Source of the DNA: Salinimicrobium xinjiangense DSM 19287
GTDB taxonomy: Bacteria; Bacteroidota; Bacteroidia; Flavobacteriales; Flavobacteriaceae
Reading direction: 5' to 3'
DNA length: 64,000 nt
Assembly (NCBI RefSeq): GCF_000423585.1
Contig: NZ_AUIG01000011.1
Coordinates: 62,001 to 126,000, forward strand
Part shown: positions 43,942 to 52,414 of the stretch, piece after piece
Layout: each line of letters opens with the position of its first letter
How positions within the stretch are numbered: the stretch's first letter is position 1
Translations under genes and position numbers: made by a program
The notes under the pieces: model-generated
The model's database searches: none
Seen by the model: the letters and a program-made list of their open reading frames with translations, nothing else
Told to the model about the DNA's origin: nothing

Positions 43942-44868
43942 ATGAAAATAGCAATTATAGGAGCAGGAGGGGTTGGAGGATACTTTGGAGCAAAACTGGT
44001 GAAAGCCGGACATGATGTGCATTTTATTGCCCGGGGAGAGCATTTAAAGGCCATACAAAACAACGGTCTTGTTGTGAAGAGCATTCTTGGTGATTTTAGA
44101 GTTGCTAACCTCAGGGCAACTGAAAAGATCACAGAAATTGATCAACCAGACTTAATAATACTGGGTGTAAAGGCCTGGCAAATAAAAGAGATTCGGGAGG
44201 ATATCAGGAAAGTCCTTCACAAAGACACCGTTATTCTTCCATTACAAAATGGTGTGCTGGCAGCAGATGAATTGTCAGAAAAGATTGATAAAAGAAATGT
44301 TTTAGGCGGATTATGCCGCATCATTAGTAAAATTGAATCCCCGGGAGTGATTCACCATATAGGAGTTACCCCTACAATAGTCTTTGGAGAGCTGGATAAA
44401 TCAATAACAGAAAGAATTTCCGGGATCGACCGCATATTCAAGTCCGCCGGAATTGAGTCGACCATATCTGAAGATATTGAAGCCGATGTATGGAGAAAAT
44501 TCATTTTAATTTGTGTGAGTGGCTTATTGGCAGTTTCAGAAACCACATACGGGGAATTAAGAGAAACAAAGGAAACCCGGCAGCTCATGATCGGGCTCCT
44601 CAATGAAATATTTCTATTGTCTAAAAAAGCCGGAGTGAAAATAGAATCTGACTTTGTCGGGAAGGCAGTTGCATTCATTGACACTTTCCCACCCTCTTCT
44701 ACTTCCTCCCTAACCAGAGATGTCTGGGATCAAAAACCATCGGAGATTGAATATCAAAATGGCAGCGTCGTGAAAATGGGAGAAAAGCATGGGATAGAGA
44801 CTCCCATCAACAAATTCGTTTACAGCTGCATTTTACCCCGTGAATTAAAAGCGAGAGGTTTAAGATAA
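43942..44868 (+). CDS. panE: ketopantoate reductase-family protein (2-dehydropantoate 2-reductase)
   Basis: 308 residues. The N-terminal Rossmann motif KIAIIGAGGVGGYFGAKLVKAGHDV binds NADPH. RGEHLKAIQNNGL and the core VWRKFILICVSG (with the catalytic Lys) are hallmarks of the ApbA/PanE family, as is the C-terminal helix PSEIEYQNGSVVKMGEKHGIETP. The family reduces ketopantoate in pantothenate/CoA synthesis, but distant members reduce other 2-oxo acids and no other pan gene is near. The symbol is therefore tentative. Upstream, TTTCAATAAATTTGCC (about 43838) resembles the recurring promoter. Confidence 0.85.
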   Translation: MKIAIIGAGGVGGYFGAKLVKAGHDVHFIARGEHLKAIQNNGLVVKSILGDFRVANLRATEKITEIDQPDLIILGVKAWQIKEIREDIRKVLHKDTVILPLQNGVLAADELSEKIDKRNVLGGLCRIISKIESPGVIHHIGVTPTIVFGELDKSITERISGIDRIFKSAGIESTISEDIEADVWRKFILICVSGLLAVSETTYGELRETKETRQLMIGLLNEIFLLSKKAGVKIESDFVGKAVAFIDTFPPSSTSSLTRDVWDQKPSEIEYQNGSVVKMGEKHGIETPINKFVYSCILPRELKARGLR

Positions 44869-45079
44869 AAAACATTGCCACCCGAATCAATACAAATTTC
44901 TCAACCTGGATAATCTCAATGCACTTCTACTTGTCCTTAACCCGGACAGTAATAGAAAGTGAGGGAGCCACAAAATTTCAAGCTTCTATTGTTGAGCGGA
45001 GATTAAAGAAGCTTTTCTATGCTTCCGGAATGCTTCAATAAACTTTTCTGCAGAAGCTTACAGTTTCCCACATGCTGCT

Positions 45080-45103
45080 TTAACAGAATTTTAATAGATT
45101 TAC
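45080..45103 (+). promoter_or_regulatory. recurring promoter-like element (copy at 45080)
   Basis: TTAACAGAATTT then TAATAGATTTAC, preceded by TACAGTTTCCCACATGCTGC. It lies 24 bp before the start at 45128, the closest of the set, which suggests transcription starts just after it. Confidence 0.55.
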
Positions 45104-45127
45104 CCTTACATCCTCACAAGACTACAG

Positions 45128-45712
45128 ATGAATCTCTCGCAGAAGAAACTTTTTTTCAAAGGAAAAACCCTCTTTATAATTTCCCTTCTGGTCATTGGTG
45201 TAACCTTTCTTACCGTTTGGCTCACCGGGATCAATTACAACAGGGAAGTCACCTCTAATTTGTATTTATCCCTTTCTATCATAGGCTTCATACTTTTTGC
45301 TTTTATGGCTTACGGACTGTTTAAGGGAGTTGGTCTTGAAGACGATTTTCCAAAATATCAATCCTATAAAACCGGTGATATTCTCAACTACAGCGCCCCC
45401 GGAACATTTAGCACTCCAGATACAGATGTGGGGGAAGGCATTGCGGGAATACTCATGTCAATAGTTTTATGGATCGTGATGACCGTTGCCATTATTTTAG
45501 CAATAGTGCTGCTCGAAGCGATCTTCTGGTTTTCGCTGTTCATCATTATCATGATGCTGTACTGGATCTTTTTTAGAGCTTTAAAACTGGTCTTTAATAA
45601 GTCAGACAAAACCGTGGGAGATATTTTTTCGTCTATAGCGTATTCCCTGTCGTACACTGTGCTCTATTTAGGCTGGATCTTCGCAATAGTGTATCTCACC
45701 CAGATAATATAA
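45128..45712 (+). CDS. hypothetical membrane protein
   Basis: 194 residues with helices at about 16-36, 48-68, 108-150 (two close helices around AIILAIVLLEAIFWFSLFIIIMMLYWIF) and 170-192. A loop FPKYQSYKTGDILNYSAPGTF lies between the pairs. The family is not recognised. It is followed by an outer-membrane-type protein 64 bp downstream. Confidence 0.62.
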   Translation: MNLSQKKLFFKGKTLFIISLLVIGVTFLTVWLTGINYNREVTSNLYLSLSIIGFILFAFMAYGLFKGVGLEDDFPKYQSYKTGDILNYSAPGTFSTPDTDVGEGIAGILMSIVLWIVMTVAIILAIVLLEAIFWFSLFIIIMMLYWIFFRALKLVFNKSDKTVGDIFSSIAYSLSYTVLYLGWIFAIVYLTQII

Positions 45713-45776
45713 ACCAATGATCATCCGGAATCTTTTCCCGCGGAAATCAGATGTGTACCAGATGTAAAAGATAATT

Positions 45777-46406
45777 ATGACTTTAAAACCATTTCTATTA
45801 TTTCTGCTAATGATCACCGGCGTCAATCTGGCTCAGGCTCAGGAGGAACAGAAACATTCTTTTTACGTATCGGGAGAGTTGGGCTTTGGAAATTACTATG
45901 GATTAGATTTCAGCTATAATTATTTATACAAGGAAAAATATTCTTTCAAGCTGGGTTATATCGGTAACATCCGAAAGGCGGAAACCCTTCCCCACGATTA
46001 TACTTCCGGACTTTTTAACGCCCTGTTACTGGGATTTGGAACTCCCGTGGACCAGCTGAAACATTTTCAGCTGGGAGCAGGAAGAATTTACAATCTGAAT
46101 AAAAAGGCCACTATTCGCGTGAATTTATCTGTAGGCCTGGGCTATTCGACAATCAAGGAACCTGGAAACTGGCAAAGCACCGGAAGTCACCTCTTGCAGG
46201 AAAATTATACCTGGGAGTATGATAAATATCGTACCCTAAGCCTTATCATCAATCCCAAGATAGAATTTCCGCTAAGCAGGTTTTATGGATTAACCCTTTC
46301 GCCAATGGTTCAGCTTAACAAGGACAGAACTTATGTGGGAATTGGTGTGGGACACATGATAGGTTTATTGCGGAGCAAAAGAGTACCTGATCCTGCTGAA
46401 CTTTAA
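45777..46406 (+). CDS. outer-membrane beta-barrel-like protein
   Basis: 209 residues with a signal peptide MTLKPFLLFLLMITGVNLAQAQ. The mature part alternates hydrophobic and polar residues, with repeated aromatic girdle residues (FYVSGELGFGNYYGLDFSYNYLY; TLSLIINPKIEFPLSRFYGLTLSPMVQL), as expected of an 8-stranded porin-like barrel. It has no plug or SusC-like features. The ligand is unknown. Probably cotranscribed with the membrane protein upstream. Confidence 0.72.
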   Translation: MTLKPFLLFLLMITGVNLAQAQEEQKHSFYVSGELGFGNYYGLDFSYNYLYKEKYSFKLGYIGNIRKAETLPHDYTSGLFNALLLGFGTPVDQLKHFQLGAGRIYNLNKKATIRVNLSVGLGYSTIKEPGNWQSTGSHLLQENYTWEYDKYRTLSLIINPKIEFPLSRFYGLTLSPMVQLNKDRTYVGIGVGHMIGLLRSKRVPDPAEL

Positions 46407-46519
46407 TTATAAATTTTAATTTCCTCCCGTAGCTTTCTGCCTTCTTTTCAGAAAATTAATAGAAAAATTTCACTTTTGAAGCCTTATCTACGGAAGCATT
46501 ACGGTTTTCCGCAGAAGGC

Positions 46520-46543
46520 TTTGCAGAAAATTAATAGATTTAC
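46520..46543 (+). promoter_or_regulatory. recurring promoter-like element (copy at 46520)
   Basis: TTTGCAGAAAA then TTAATAGATTTAC, preceded by TTACGGTTTTCC. A shorter second copy (CAGAAAATTAATAGAAAAATTT) lies about 75 bp upstream. The gene start at 46620 is 77 bp away. Confidence 0.45.
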
Positions 46544-46619
46544 AGAAAGCCTGCATATTTTAAATCTGCATTTCTCTGAAGTTGAGCCCATAAAATATGG
46601 TAGAAAAATAATTCAATAA

Positions 46620-46838
46620 ATGGAAAAAATCTGGATTATAGCGGTATTGGTATTTATAATAATCAGCTTTCTTTTTTGGAGGATCACCCGTGGCCATTTT
46701 CAGAAAGAATATGGTCAAAAGGTGTGGAAGCAATGGGCAACCAGATTTTTCTATTGGCAAGGAGTAGTATTTGTTGGTACGGGAGGTACATTATTCGTTT
46801 TGTTTCTCCTGAAATGGTCAAATATTCTGAGCTTTTAA
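46620..46838 (+). CDS. small membrane protein, 72 aa
   Basis: Two helices (about 5-20 and 45-65) flank a basic loop RITRGHFQKEYGQKVWKQWATRFFYWQG. The gene has its own promoter-like element and ends 56 bp before the BASS transporter gene. The family is not recognised; coding is supported by its clean frame and its position between promoter and next gene. Confidence 0.55.
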   Translation: MEKIWIIAVLVFIIISFLFWRITRGHFQKEYGQKVWKQWATRFFYWQGVVFVGTGGTLFVLFLLKWSNILSF

Positions 46839-46894
46839 TAACATCATAGAATCTGTTGAAACATCTTTGGAAATACTTCATTTAATTTAAGGTT

Positions 46895-47788
46895 ATGGAA
46901 GCCAACCTCCTCACCCAGGTCTTTTTACCTCTTGCTCTTTTTATCATCATGCTGGGCATGGGCCTTACCCTGAAACCTGCCGACTTTAAAAATGTGATCC
47001 TCTTTCCAAGGGCAGTGGGCATCGGACTGATCTTAAAGCTTCTTTTCATACCTGCACTTACTTTCGGACTCCTATACCTCATCCCCTTACAGCCGGAGCT
47101 GGCTGTCGGGTTCGTCTTGCTCGCAGCCTGTCCCGGAGGTGCAACAACCAATCTTATTACCCATCTTGCAAAAGGGGATGTGGCACTGTCTATTACTTTA
47201 ACAGCTATCGCAAGTGTGATCACGGTTTTTACAATTCCCATTTTGGTGGACCTGGGGATGATACAATTTATGGGAGAAGGACAGATGATCGAACTTCCCT
47301 TCTTCAAAACGATTATTCAGATCCTGCTTATTACCATCCTTCCGGTTTCTATAGGCATGTTACTTTTTAAAAAGTGGCCCCGTCTGGCCCATAAGGCAGA
47401 GAAACCGGTGAAAATTTTGTCGGCTGTATTTCTGGTTTTAATTATAGCTGCCGTACTTATTAAAGAACGTGCAAATCTGGTGGAATTCTTTATCAAAGCG
47501 GGTCCGCTGTCTTTATTGCTGAACCTGCTGGGGATGCTGTCAGGCTATTATATCACTAAAGCCATCACGAAAAATAAAGCCCGCTCCCTTGCCGTAGGCA
47601 TTGAAGTGGGAATTGTGAACGGCACCCTGGGCATTGCCATAGCAGCGGGAATCCTGGAAAATTCGGTAATGACCATTCCGGCAGCCATCTATAGCATCAT
47701 TATGTTTCCCGGTGCGATGCTGCTGGTATACATGGGAAATAAGAAAGATAAGAGCCGTAAAGAACCTGTAGTAACTCCGGTGCAATAA
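46895..47788 (+). CDS. bile acid:sodium symporter family (BASS) transporter
   Basis: 297 residues with nine or ten helices. Signature stretches are MLGMGLTLKPADFKNV, the cross-over motif VGFVLLAACPGGATTNLITHLAKGDVALS and GIEVGIVNGTLGIAIA. The paired discontinuous helices (PGGATTN) bind Na+ in characterised members. Bacterial BASS carriers move bile acids, pantoate, pyruvate or other organic anions. A PanE-like reductase lies 2 kb away, which is only suggestive of pantoate. Inner membrane. Confidence 0.9.
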   Translation: MEANLLTQVFLPLALFIIMLGMGLTLKPADFKNVILFPRAVGIGLILKLLFIPALTFGLLYLIPLQPELAVGFVLLAACPGGATTNLITHLAKGDVALSITLTAIASVITVFTIPILVDLGMIQFMGEGQMIELPFFKTIIQILLITILPVSIGMLLFKKWPRLAHKAEKPVKILSAVFLVLIIAAVLIKERANLVEFFIKAGPLSLLLNLLGMLSGYYITKAITKNKARSLAVGIEVGIVNGTLGIAIAAGILENSVMTIPAAIYSIIMFPGAMLLVYMGNKKDKSRKEPVVTPVQ

Positions 47789-47814
47789 AATCTCACAGGG
47801 ATCGAACCGATATT

Positions 47815-48456
47815 CTAACTCCTCTCCCCTATCAACAGGGTATTACTCCTATAAACATCCTCTTTTTTCCGGAAATGTATTCCTAAAATGTCACTTTTGA
47901 GCAGGTAGTTTATCTGCTCGTCATGAGCGGAATTTACTCCGGCGTTGAAAAGTACTTTGCCACCGGGTTTTAGTAATCCGGCAATATTCTTCCAGAATTC
48001 AATTGAAAAGAATTGCTCCGGCACCTGCAGATCAATAAACAGATCGATAATAATAAGTCCGAATTCTTCTGTTGTTGATTTCACATATAGTTCAGCATCT
48101 TCACAGATAAGTGCAAGAGGTTGATGTGCTTCTATTCCGAATTCGTTGATAGCGATCTCAATGATTGCTTTATCCAGTTCCACGGCAGTGACCTTTCCAT
48201 AGTATCCGTATTTGTTCCGCAGCAGGGGAACTGCACTTCCGCCACCCAGTCCTAAAAGCAGCACCGGGGCTTCACGATCTGCACGGATTTCTGCGAGGCC
48301 GCGGTCCAGCACCTCCTGCAATGCTCCATAAGAGTAATTCGCATTTGCGCTGTCAAGTACTTTCCGTCCATTGATCCAGGTAACTTCCAGCTTTCCGCTG
48401 TAGTGAGATTCAAACTTTTTGGTAAGTGGCCACAGGTAACTCAAAGATTTTTTCAT
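47815..48456 (-). CDS. spermidine synthase-like SAM-dependent methyltransferase
   Basis: 213 residues from the ATG at 48456 (MKKSLSYLWPLTKK); the longer frame adds six residues of no character. The Rossmann core has PVLLLGLGGGSAVPLL (motif I), VTAVELDKAIIEIA (acidic residue for the ribose), ICEDAELYV and IIIDLFIDLQVPEQFF. These are arranged as in the spermidine/spermine synthase superfamily, but the N-terminal lid and the aminopropyl-acceptor residues are poorly kept. Probably a methyltransferase of unknown substrate. Convergent with the BASS gene. Confidence 0.75.
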   Translation of the reverse strand: MKKSLSYLWPLTKKFESHYSGKLEVTWINGRKVLDSANANYSYGALQEVLDRGLAEIRADREAPVLLLGLGGGSAVPLLRNKYGYYGKVTAVELDKAIIEIAINEFGIEAHQPLALICEDAELYVKSTTEEFGLIIIDLFIDLQVPEQFFSIEFWKNIAGLLKPGGKVLFNAGVNSAHDEQINYLLKSDILGIHFRKKEDVYRSNTLLIGERS

Positions 48457-49269
48457 AGCAATGCAAAAATACAATTTAGTGATCAGTGATTGGTGGTCAG
48501 TGATCAGAAGTTTGTAGTGCGGAGCTATATCCCAGAAACAGATTTGAAGATGTGATGATTTGAAAATTTGAAGATCAAGAAAGTAAATTCCGAATACCAG
48601 GCATTTACCCGCCGAAGCTTGTGCGAAGGAGGGCCAAATTCAAATTGGAGACAAAATTCTTTGCGACCTTAGCGATTATCTCTGCGATCTCTGCGAGAAA
48701 TTTTTGAAGGACAGAAATTTTTCCGTTTTACCCCTCCCTCTAAAGGGAGCCGGAAAAATTTTCAAGAGATTTAGAGCATGAGTGAATAAAACATATCTGT
48801 GAATCCGTGGCTTTTTCTCAATGAACAATGATCAATAAACAAGGAACAGGATAAAATCTAAGCACCGATAAAAAAACATTTTAACTTAGTGATTCCACTC
48901 ACGGCTTCGACCATTTTTCCACTCCCTGTCGGTCGTGAAAATAGCTCAGCCTGACACCAGAGCTGCAATCTTTTTAAATTTCAAGCACCAAATCCCAAAA
49001 TCAGATTTGAAAAAATGTGATGATTTGAAAATTTGAGGATGAAGAAAGTAAATTCTAAATACCAGGCACCAAATCACAAATTCCAAAACTGATAGCTTAC
49101 TCAGACAAAGTCTTGGCTCCAGGCTCTAGGCTCTTGGTTCTTATTTTTTGGCTCTTAATTCTTTTTTTCGACCCGCAACCGGCAACCGGGAACAGAATTT
49201 TTGCAACACGGGAGATTTCTGCTCGTCTTTATAGAAAGAGTAAACATCAATCAATCAAAAAACCGAACA
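48457..49269. repeat. repeat-filled spacer, about 800 bp
   Basis: AGTGATC-type heptads (48478-48505). Two copies of a GATGTGATGATTTGAAAATTTGA unit (about 48547 and 49015). A reversed GGTAAAT...GGAGGGCCAAATTC unit (48601-48645) and a reversed TCTGCGAGAAATTT unit. A CCCCTCCCTCTAAAGGGAG hairpin (about 48730). Heptads GACCCGC/AACCGGC/AACCGGG/AACAGAA (49170-49197). No gene before 49270. Confidence 0.65.
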
Positions 49270-49944
49270 ATGAAAACTTTAAGTTTATTACTATTCGTAT
49301 TGCTCATCGTAAATGTACAGCCTGAGAAAAAGCTGGAAAAAGAAGTTGCTTACAAGGGGCAGCAGGTTATTGCAGATTTAGATTTCGCAAGTGACATCGA
49401 ACTAAAAACATGGAAAAAGTCGGCTATTAAGATCGTGGCTTCCGTAAAGATGGAAGATGAAAAGTATAAGGAATTGTATGAGCTGAAACTGAACAGCAGC
49501 GATTCAAACATTGAGATCTGTTCTAATTCTGTAGAACTTATTGAGGCTTACCACGACGAATTTGGCAAAAGAAATGATCTTAAACAGGAGATCAATTACA
49601 CCCTGTTTGTACCCGAAGGAGTGGAAATGGAATTATCGAGCATTACCGGCAGCCTGACTTCAGAATTTCTGCAGGGAAATATCCGGATCGACCTTGTTGT
49701 GGGGGATGTGAATATTGAAAAATTCAAAGGAAATCTCGAGTTGAAATCAGTCACCGGAAAGATCGATCTTCCTGTCAAAGACAGCTCGTATAAAGCCAAA
49801 ACAGTTATGGGCAATATTCACGGTTATGATCCGGCTGCCGCAAGGAAAAAAGGTCTTGTAGGACAGGAAGTTACTAAAGACCTTCAGGATTCTGAAAACC
49901 AACTTAGCTTAAGTACCGTAACTGGGGATATTTATTTGAATTAG
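49270..49944 (+). CDS. DUF4097-like secreted protein
   Basis: 224 residues from the ATG at 49270, which gives a plain signal peptide MKTLSLLLFVLLIVNVQ. The mature part is a right-handed beta-helix-like repeat: VEMELSSITGSLTSEFLQGNIRIDLVVGDVNIEKFKGNLELKSVTGKIDLPVKD shows the strand-turn rhythm of DUF4097 putative adhesins. Such proteins often accompany anti-sigma or PspC genes, but none is next to this one. The role is unknown. Confidence 0.72.
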   Translation: MKTLSLLLFVLLIVNVQPEKKLEKEVAYKGQQVIADLDFASDIELKTWKKSAIKIVASVKMEDEKYKELYELKLNSSDSNIEICSNSVELIEAYHDEFGKRNDLKQEINYTLFVPEGVEMELSSITGSLTSEFLQGNIRIDLVVGDVNIEKFKGNLELKSVTGKIDLPVKDSSYKAKTVMGNIHGYDPAAARKKGLVGQEVTKDLQDSENQLSLSTVTGDIYLN

Positions 49945-50073
49945 TCACTGTAGCTTTTCATAACCAGGTTGAGCTAAGTACAAGGTCATTTAAAATTAGA
50001 CTCTGAATTCGCGGGATTATGATTGCTCCAGTCGCTAAAAGGTTTCTGCGCAATGGGGTAAGGCCACATACGT

Positions 50074-50115
50074 AACCCGTAACCCGGAACCGGCAACAGG
50101 AAGCAGGGAACAGAA
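50074..50115 (+). repeat. heptad array
   Basis: AACCCGT, AACCCGG, AACCGGC, AACAGGA, AGCAGGG, AACAGAA in register. The unit composition resembles 52221-52262 and 52380-52414. Confidence 0.8.
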
Positions 50116-50222
50116 ATCCCAGGCACCAAATTCCACATTCCAAAATGAATAACTTACTCAAAAAAAGTCTTGGCTCTTGGTTCTTGGCTCTCTCCTTGAA
50201 CCTTAAACATTAATCCTTGAAC

Positions 50223-52016
50223 CTACACATACCTCCCTTCAGCTATCATGCTTTGGGCGATCCTTCTCCTTGCCTCCTTCAGGTTAAACCTGACGGGTTT
50301 GGTGAAATGCTTTAATCCCATTAATAACAAGCTACGCTCCTCCCCTTCGGCAAAGCCCAGGATGGCCTCCTGTCCTGCCTGCCTTAAATTTTCGACCGAT
50401 TCATACACAAAGACGCGGCTGATGTCATGAAAAGTTACAGTATCTATCTCTCCCGCACCAGGTCCATGATTTCCGGTTTTTGTTAGTACGCTTTCCAGTA
50501 CGTATGCCTGAATGATCATATCTGAAATATGCATCAGCACCTCCTGTTCTTCCTTTAGCTTCTTTCCAAGCCGCTTTGCAGCGGCACCAGCAATGAGAAG
50601 ACTAACTTTTTTGAGATTTTCGAGAACCTCGAAGGCTGTTTCCGGTGCATCTTCTACCTTCTCGTTTTCCTTCGGAAGGGAGCTGACTTCCTGCCGGACA
50701 TTTTCGGCCGCCTGTAGCAGCTCCAGCTCACCATTCATGGCTTTCTTCAGCAGCATATCCACAATCAGCATCCGGTTGATCTCATTAGTGCCCTCGTATA
50801 TACGGGTGATGCGGGCATTACGGTACAGCCTTGCCATGGGCGCGTCTTCAGAAAATCCCATTCCCCCAAAAATCTGCACCCCCTCATCGACCACCAGGCC
50901 CAGGCATTCAGAACCGAAAACCTTCACGATGGCACATTCGATCCCGTAAGCCAATACCGCGGCGTTCTCTGCCTTTTCTTCGGAAAGACCTTCAGCTTTT
51001 AAAAAGCCCATTTTCTCATCGATAAGGTATCCCGTATGGTAGGTTGCGGCCTCCAGGGCAAAGATCCTTACCGCCATTTGTGCCAGCTTATGCTGAATAG
51101 CCCCGAAGTGAGCAATGGGGCTCCCGAACTGCTTTCGGTTGTTAGCGTATTCCACGGCCAGGTCAAAGGCCCTTTTTGAGGTACCTATGGCCGCTGCACC
51201 CAGTTTGATGCGACCCGAATTCAGCACGCTGAGGGCGATCTTAAAACCTTCCTCCCTTTTTCCCAGCATATTTTCCGCTGGAACCCGCACCTCATTAAAG
51301 AACACCTGCCGCGTAGAGGAACCTTTAATTCCCATCTTGCGCTCTTCCTCACCCAGGCTGATGCCTCCAAAATCCTTTTCCACAATAAAGGCAGACAGGT
51401 TTTTGTCATCCTCCACTTTGGCGAACACGAGGAAGATATTGGCAAATCCGGAATTGGTGATCCACATTTTTTGTCCGGTGAGCAGGTAAGCGGCGCCGTC
51501 TTCCACAGGTGTGGCTCTGGTCTTTCCGGAGTTGGCATCAGAGCCTGAGTCAGGTTCGGTAAGGCAATAGCAGCTTTTCCACTCTCCGCTCACCAGTTTT
51601 GGCAGGTATCGCTGCTTCTGGGCGGGAGAACCGTAGAAGAGGATGGGTGAAATGCCAATGCTGGTCTGCACCCCAAAGGTGGGGGAGAATCCAGACACCC
51701 GGCCCACCTCCTCCACCACTCTGAGGCTGGTGGTAAACGAAACCGGCATGCCTCCGTATTCCTCAGAAATACCAAGCCCCAGCAGCCCCAGACCCCCCGC
51801 TTTTTCCAGCAGGGCCACCGAGCGGCTGTGCTCCTTTTGATGTTCTATCTCCTCTGCCAGGGGTTGCACGTCACGTTGAACGAATTCCTTTACGCTGCCA
51901 AGGATCATCTGCTCTTCTTCGGAAAGACCTTCGTTATAAGAAGGATTCACTTTCGCCCGATAAATCAAAAAATCGCCTCCGGTGCGTTGATCTGTGGTTT
52001 CTTGTGGTGTTTTCAT
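50223..52016 (-). CDS. acyl-CoA dehydrogenase
   Basis: 597 residues; the extra C-terminal 180 residues beyond the usual 380 put it in the long Bacteroidota/very-long-chain-like class. The FAD-binding stretches CYCLTEPDSGSDANSGKTRA and KMWITNSGFANIFLVFAK are present, as is the substrate-loop region MGIKGSSTRQVFFNEVRVP. The catalytic glutamate is in TRIYEGTNEINRMLIVDMLL. It introduces the 2,3-double bond into acyl-CoA in fatty-acid or branched-chain degradation and passes electrons to ETF. No other beta-oxidation gene is in the window. Monocistronic. Confidence 0.93.
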   Translation of the reverse strand: MKTPQETTDQRTGGDFLIYRAKVNPSYNEGLSEEEQMILGSVKEFVQRDVQPLAEEIEHQKEHSRSVALLEKAGGLGLLGLGISEEYGGMPVSFTTSLRVVEEVGRVSGFSPTFGVQTSIGISPILFYGSPAQKQRYLPKLVSGEWKSCYCLTEPDSGSDANSGKTRATPVEDGAAYLLTGQKMWITNSGFANIFLVFAKVEDDKNLSAFIVEKDFGGISLGEEERKMGIKGSSTRQVFFNEVRVPAENMLGKREEGFKIALSVLNSGRIKLGAAAIGTSKRAFDLAVEYANNRKQFGSPIAHFGAIQHKLAQMAVRIFALEAATYHTGYLIDEKMGFLKAEGLSEEKAENAAVLAYGIECAIVKVFGSECLGLVVDEGVQIFGGMGFSEDAPMARLYRNARITRIYEGTNEINRMLIVDMLLKKAMNGELELLQAAENVRQEVSSLPKENEKVEDAPETAFEVLENLKKVSLLIAGAAAKRLGKKLKEEQEVLMHISDMIIQAYVLESVLTKTGNHGPGAGEIDTVTFHDISRVFVYESVENLRQAGQEAILGFAEGEERSLLLMGLKHFTKPVRFNLKEARRRIAQSMIAEGRYV

Positions 52017-52414
52017 AGTTAATTGAATTAACCTTTCGATTGTCCCGCAAAGGCAGTAATTACCTTTCTAATTTACATCGTTTTAGATCATTAATTAAAT
52101 TTTGGCTTTTATATCTTTATCATAAGATTAAATCTCAAGCACCAAATTCCAAATTCCAAATAGATTAGCTTACTCAAACAAGTCTTAACTCCTGGTTCTT
52201 GGTCCTTGATTCTTTTTCACAACCCGCAACCGGCAACCGGCAACAGGTAACAGGAAACAGAAATTCCAAGCATTTACCCGCCGGAGCCATAGTAGGCGAA
52301 GGAGGGCCAAATTCCAACCAGAATAGCGTACTCAGTCAAAAACCTAAATCATGGCTCTTGATTCTTTTTCACACCCCGCAACTGGGAACCGGCAACCGGC
52401 AACAGGGAACCGGT
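52017..52414. repeat. repeat-filled spacer
   Basis: Heptad arrays AACCCGC/AACCGGC/AACAGGT (52221-52262) and AACTGGG/AACCGGC/AACAGGG/AACCGGT (52380-52414, running into the stop codon of the S9 peptidase). Between them lie a reversed GGCGAAGGAGGGCCAAATTC unit (about 52290-52315) and two copies of a TTCTTGGT...TTGATTCTTTTTCACA stretch. No gene. Confidence 0.7.

Noticed and set aside
47878-47905. AAAATGTCACTTTTGA hairpin resembling the terminator family
   Set aside because: It lies inside the methyltransferase coding region (encoding SDILGIHF), has a weak stem and no T tract.
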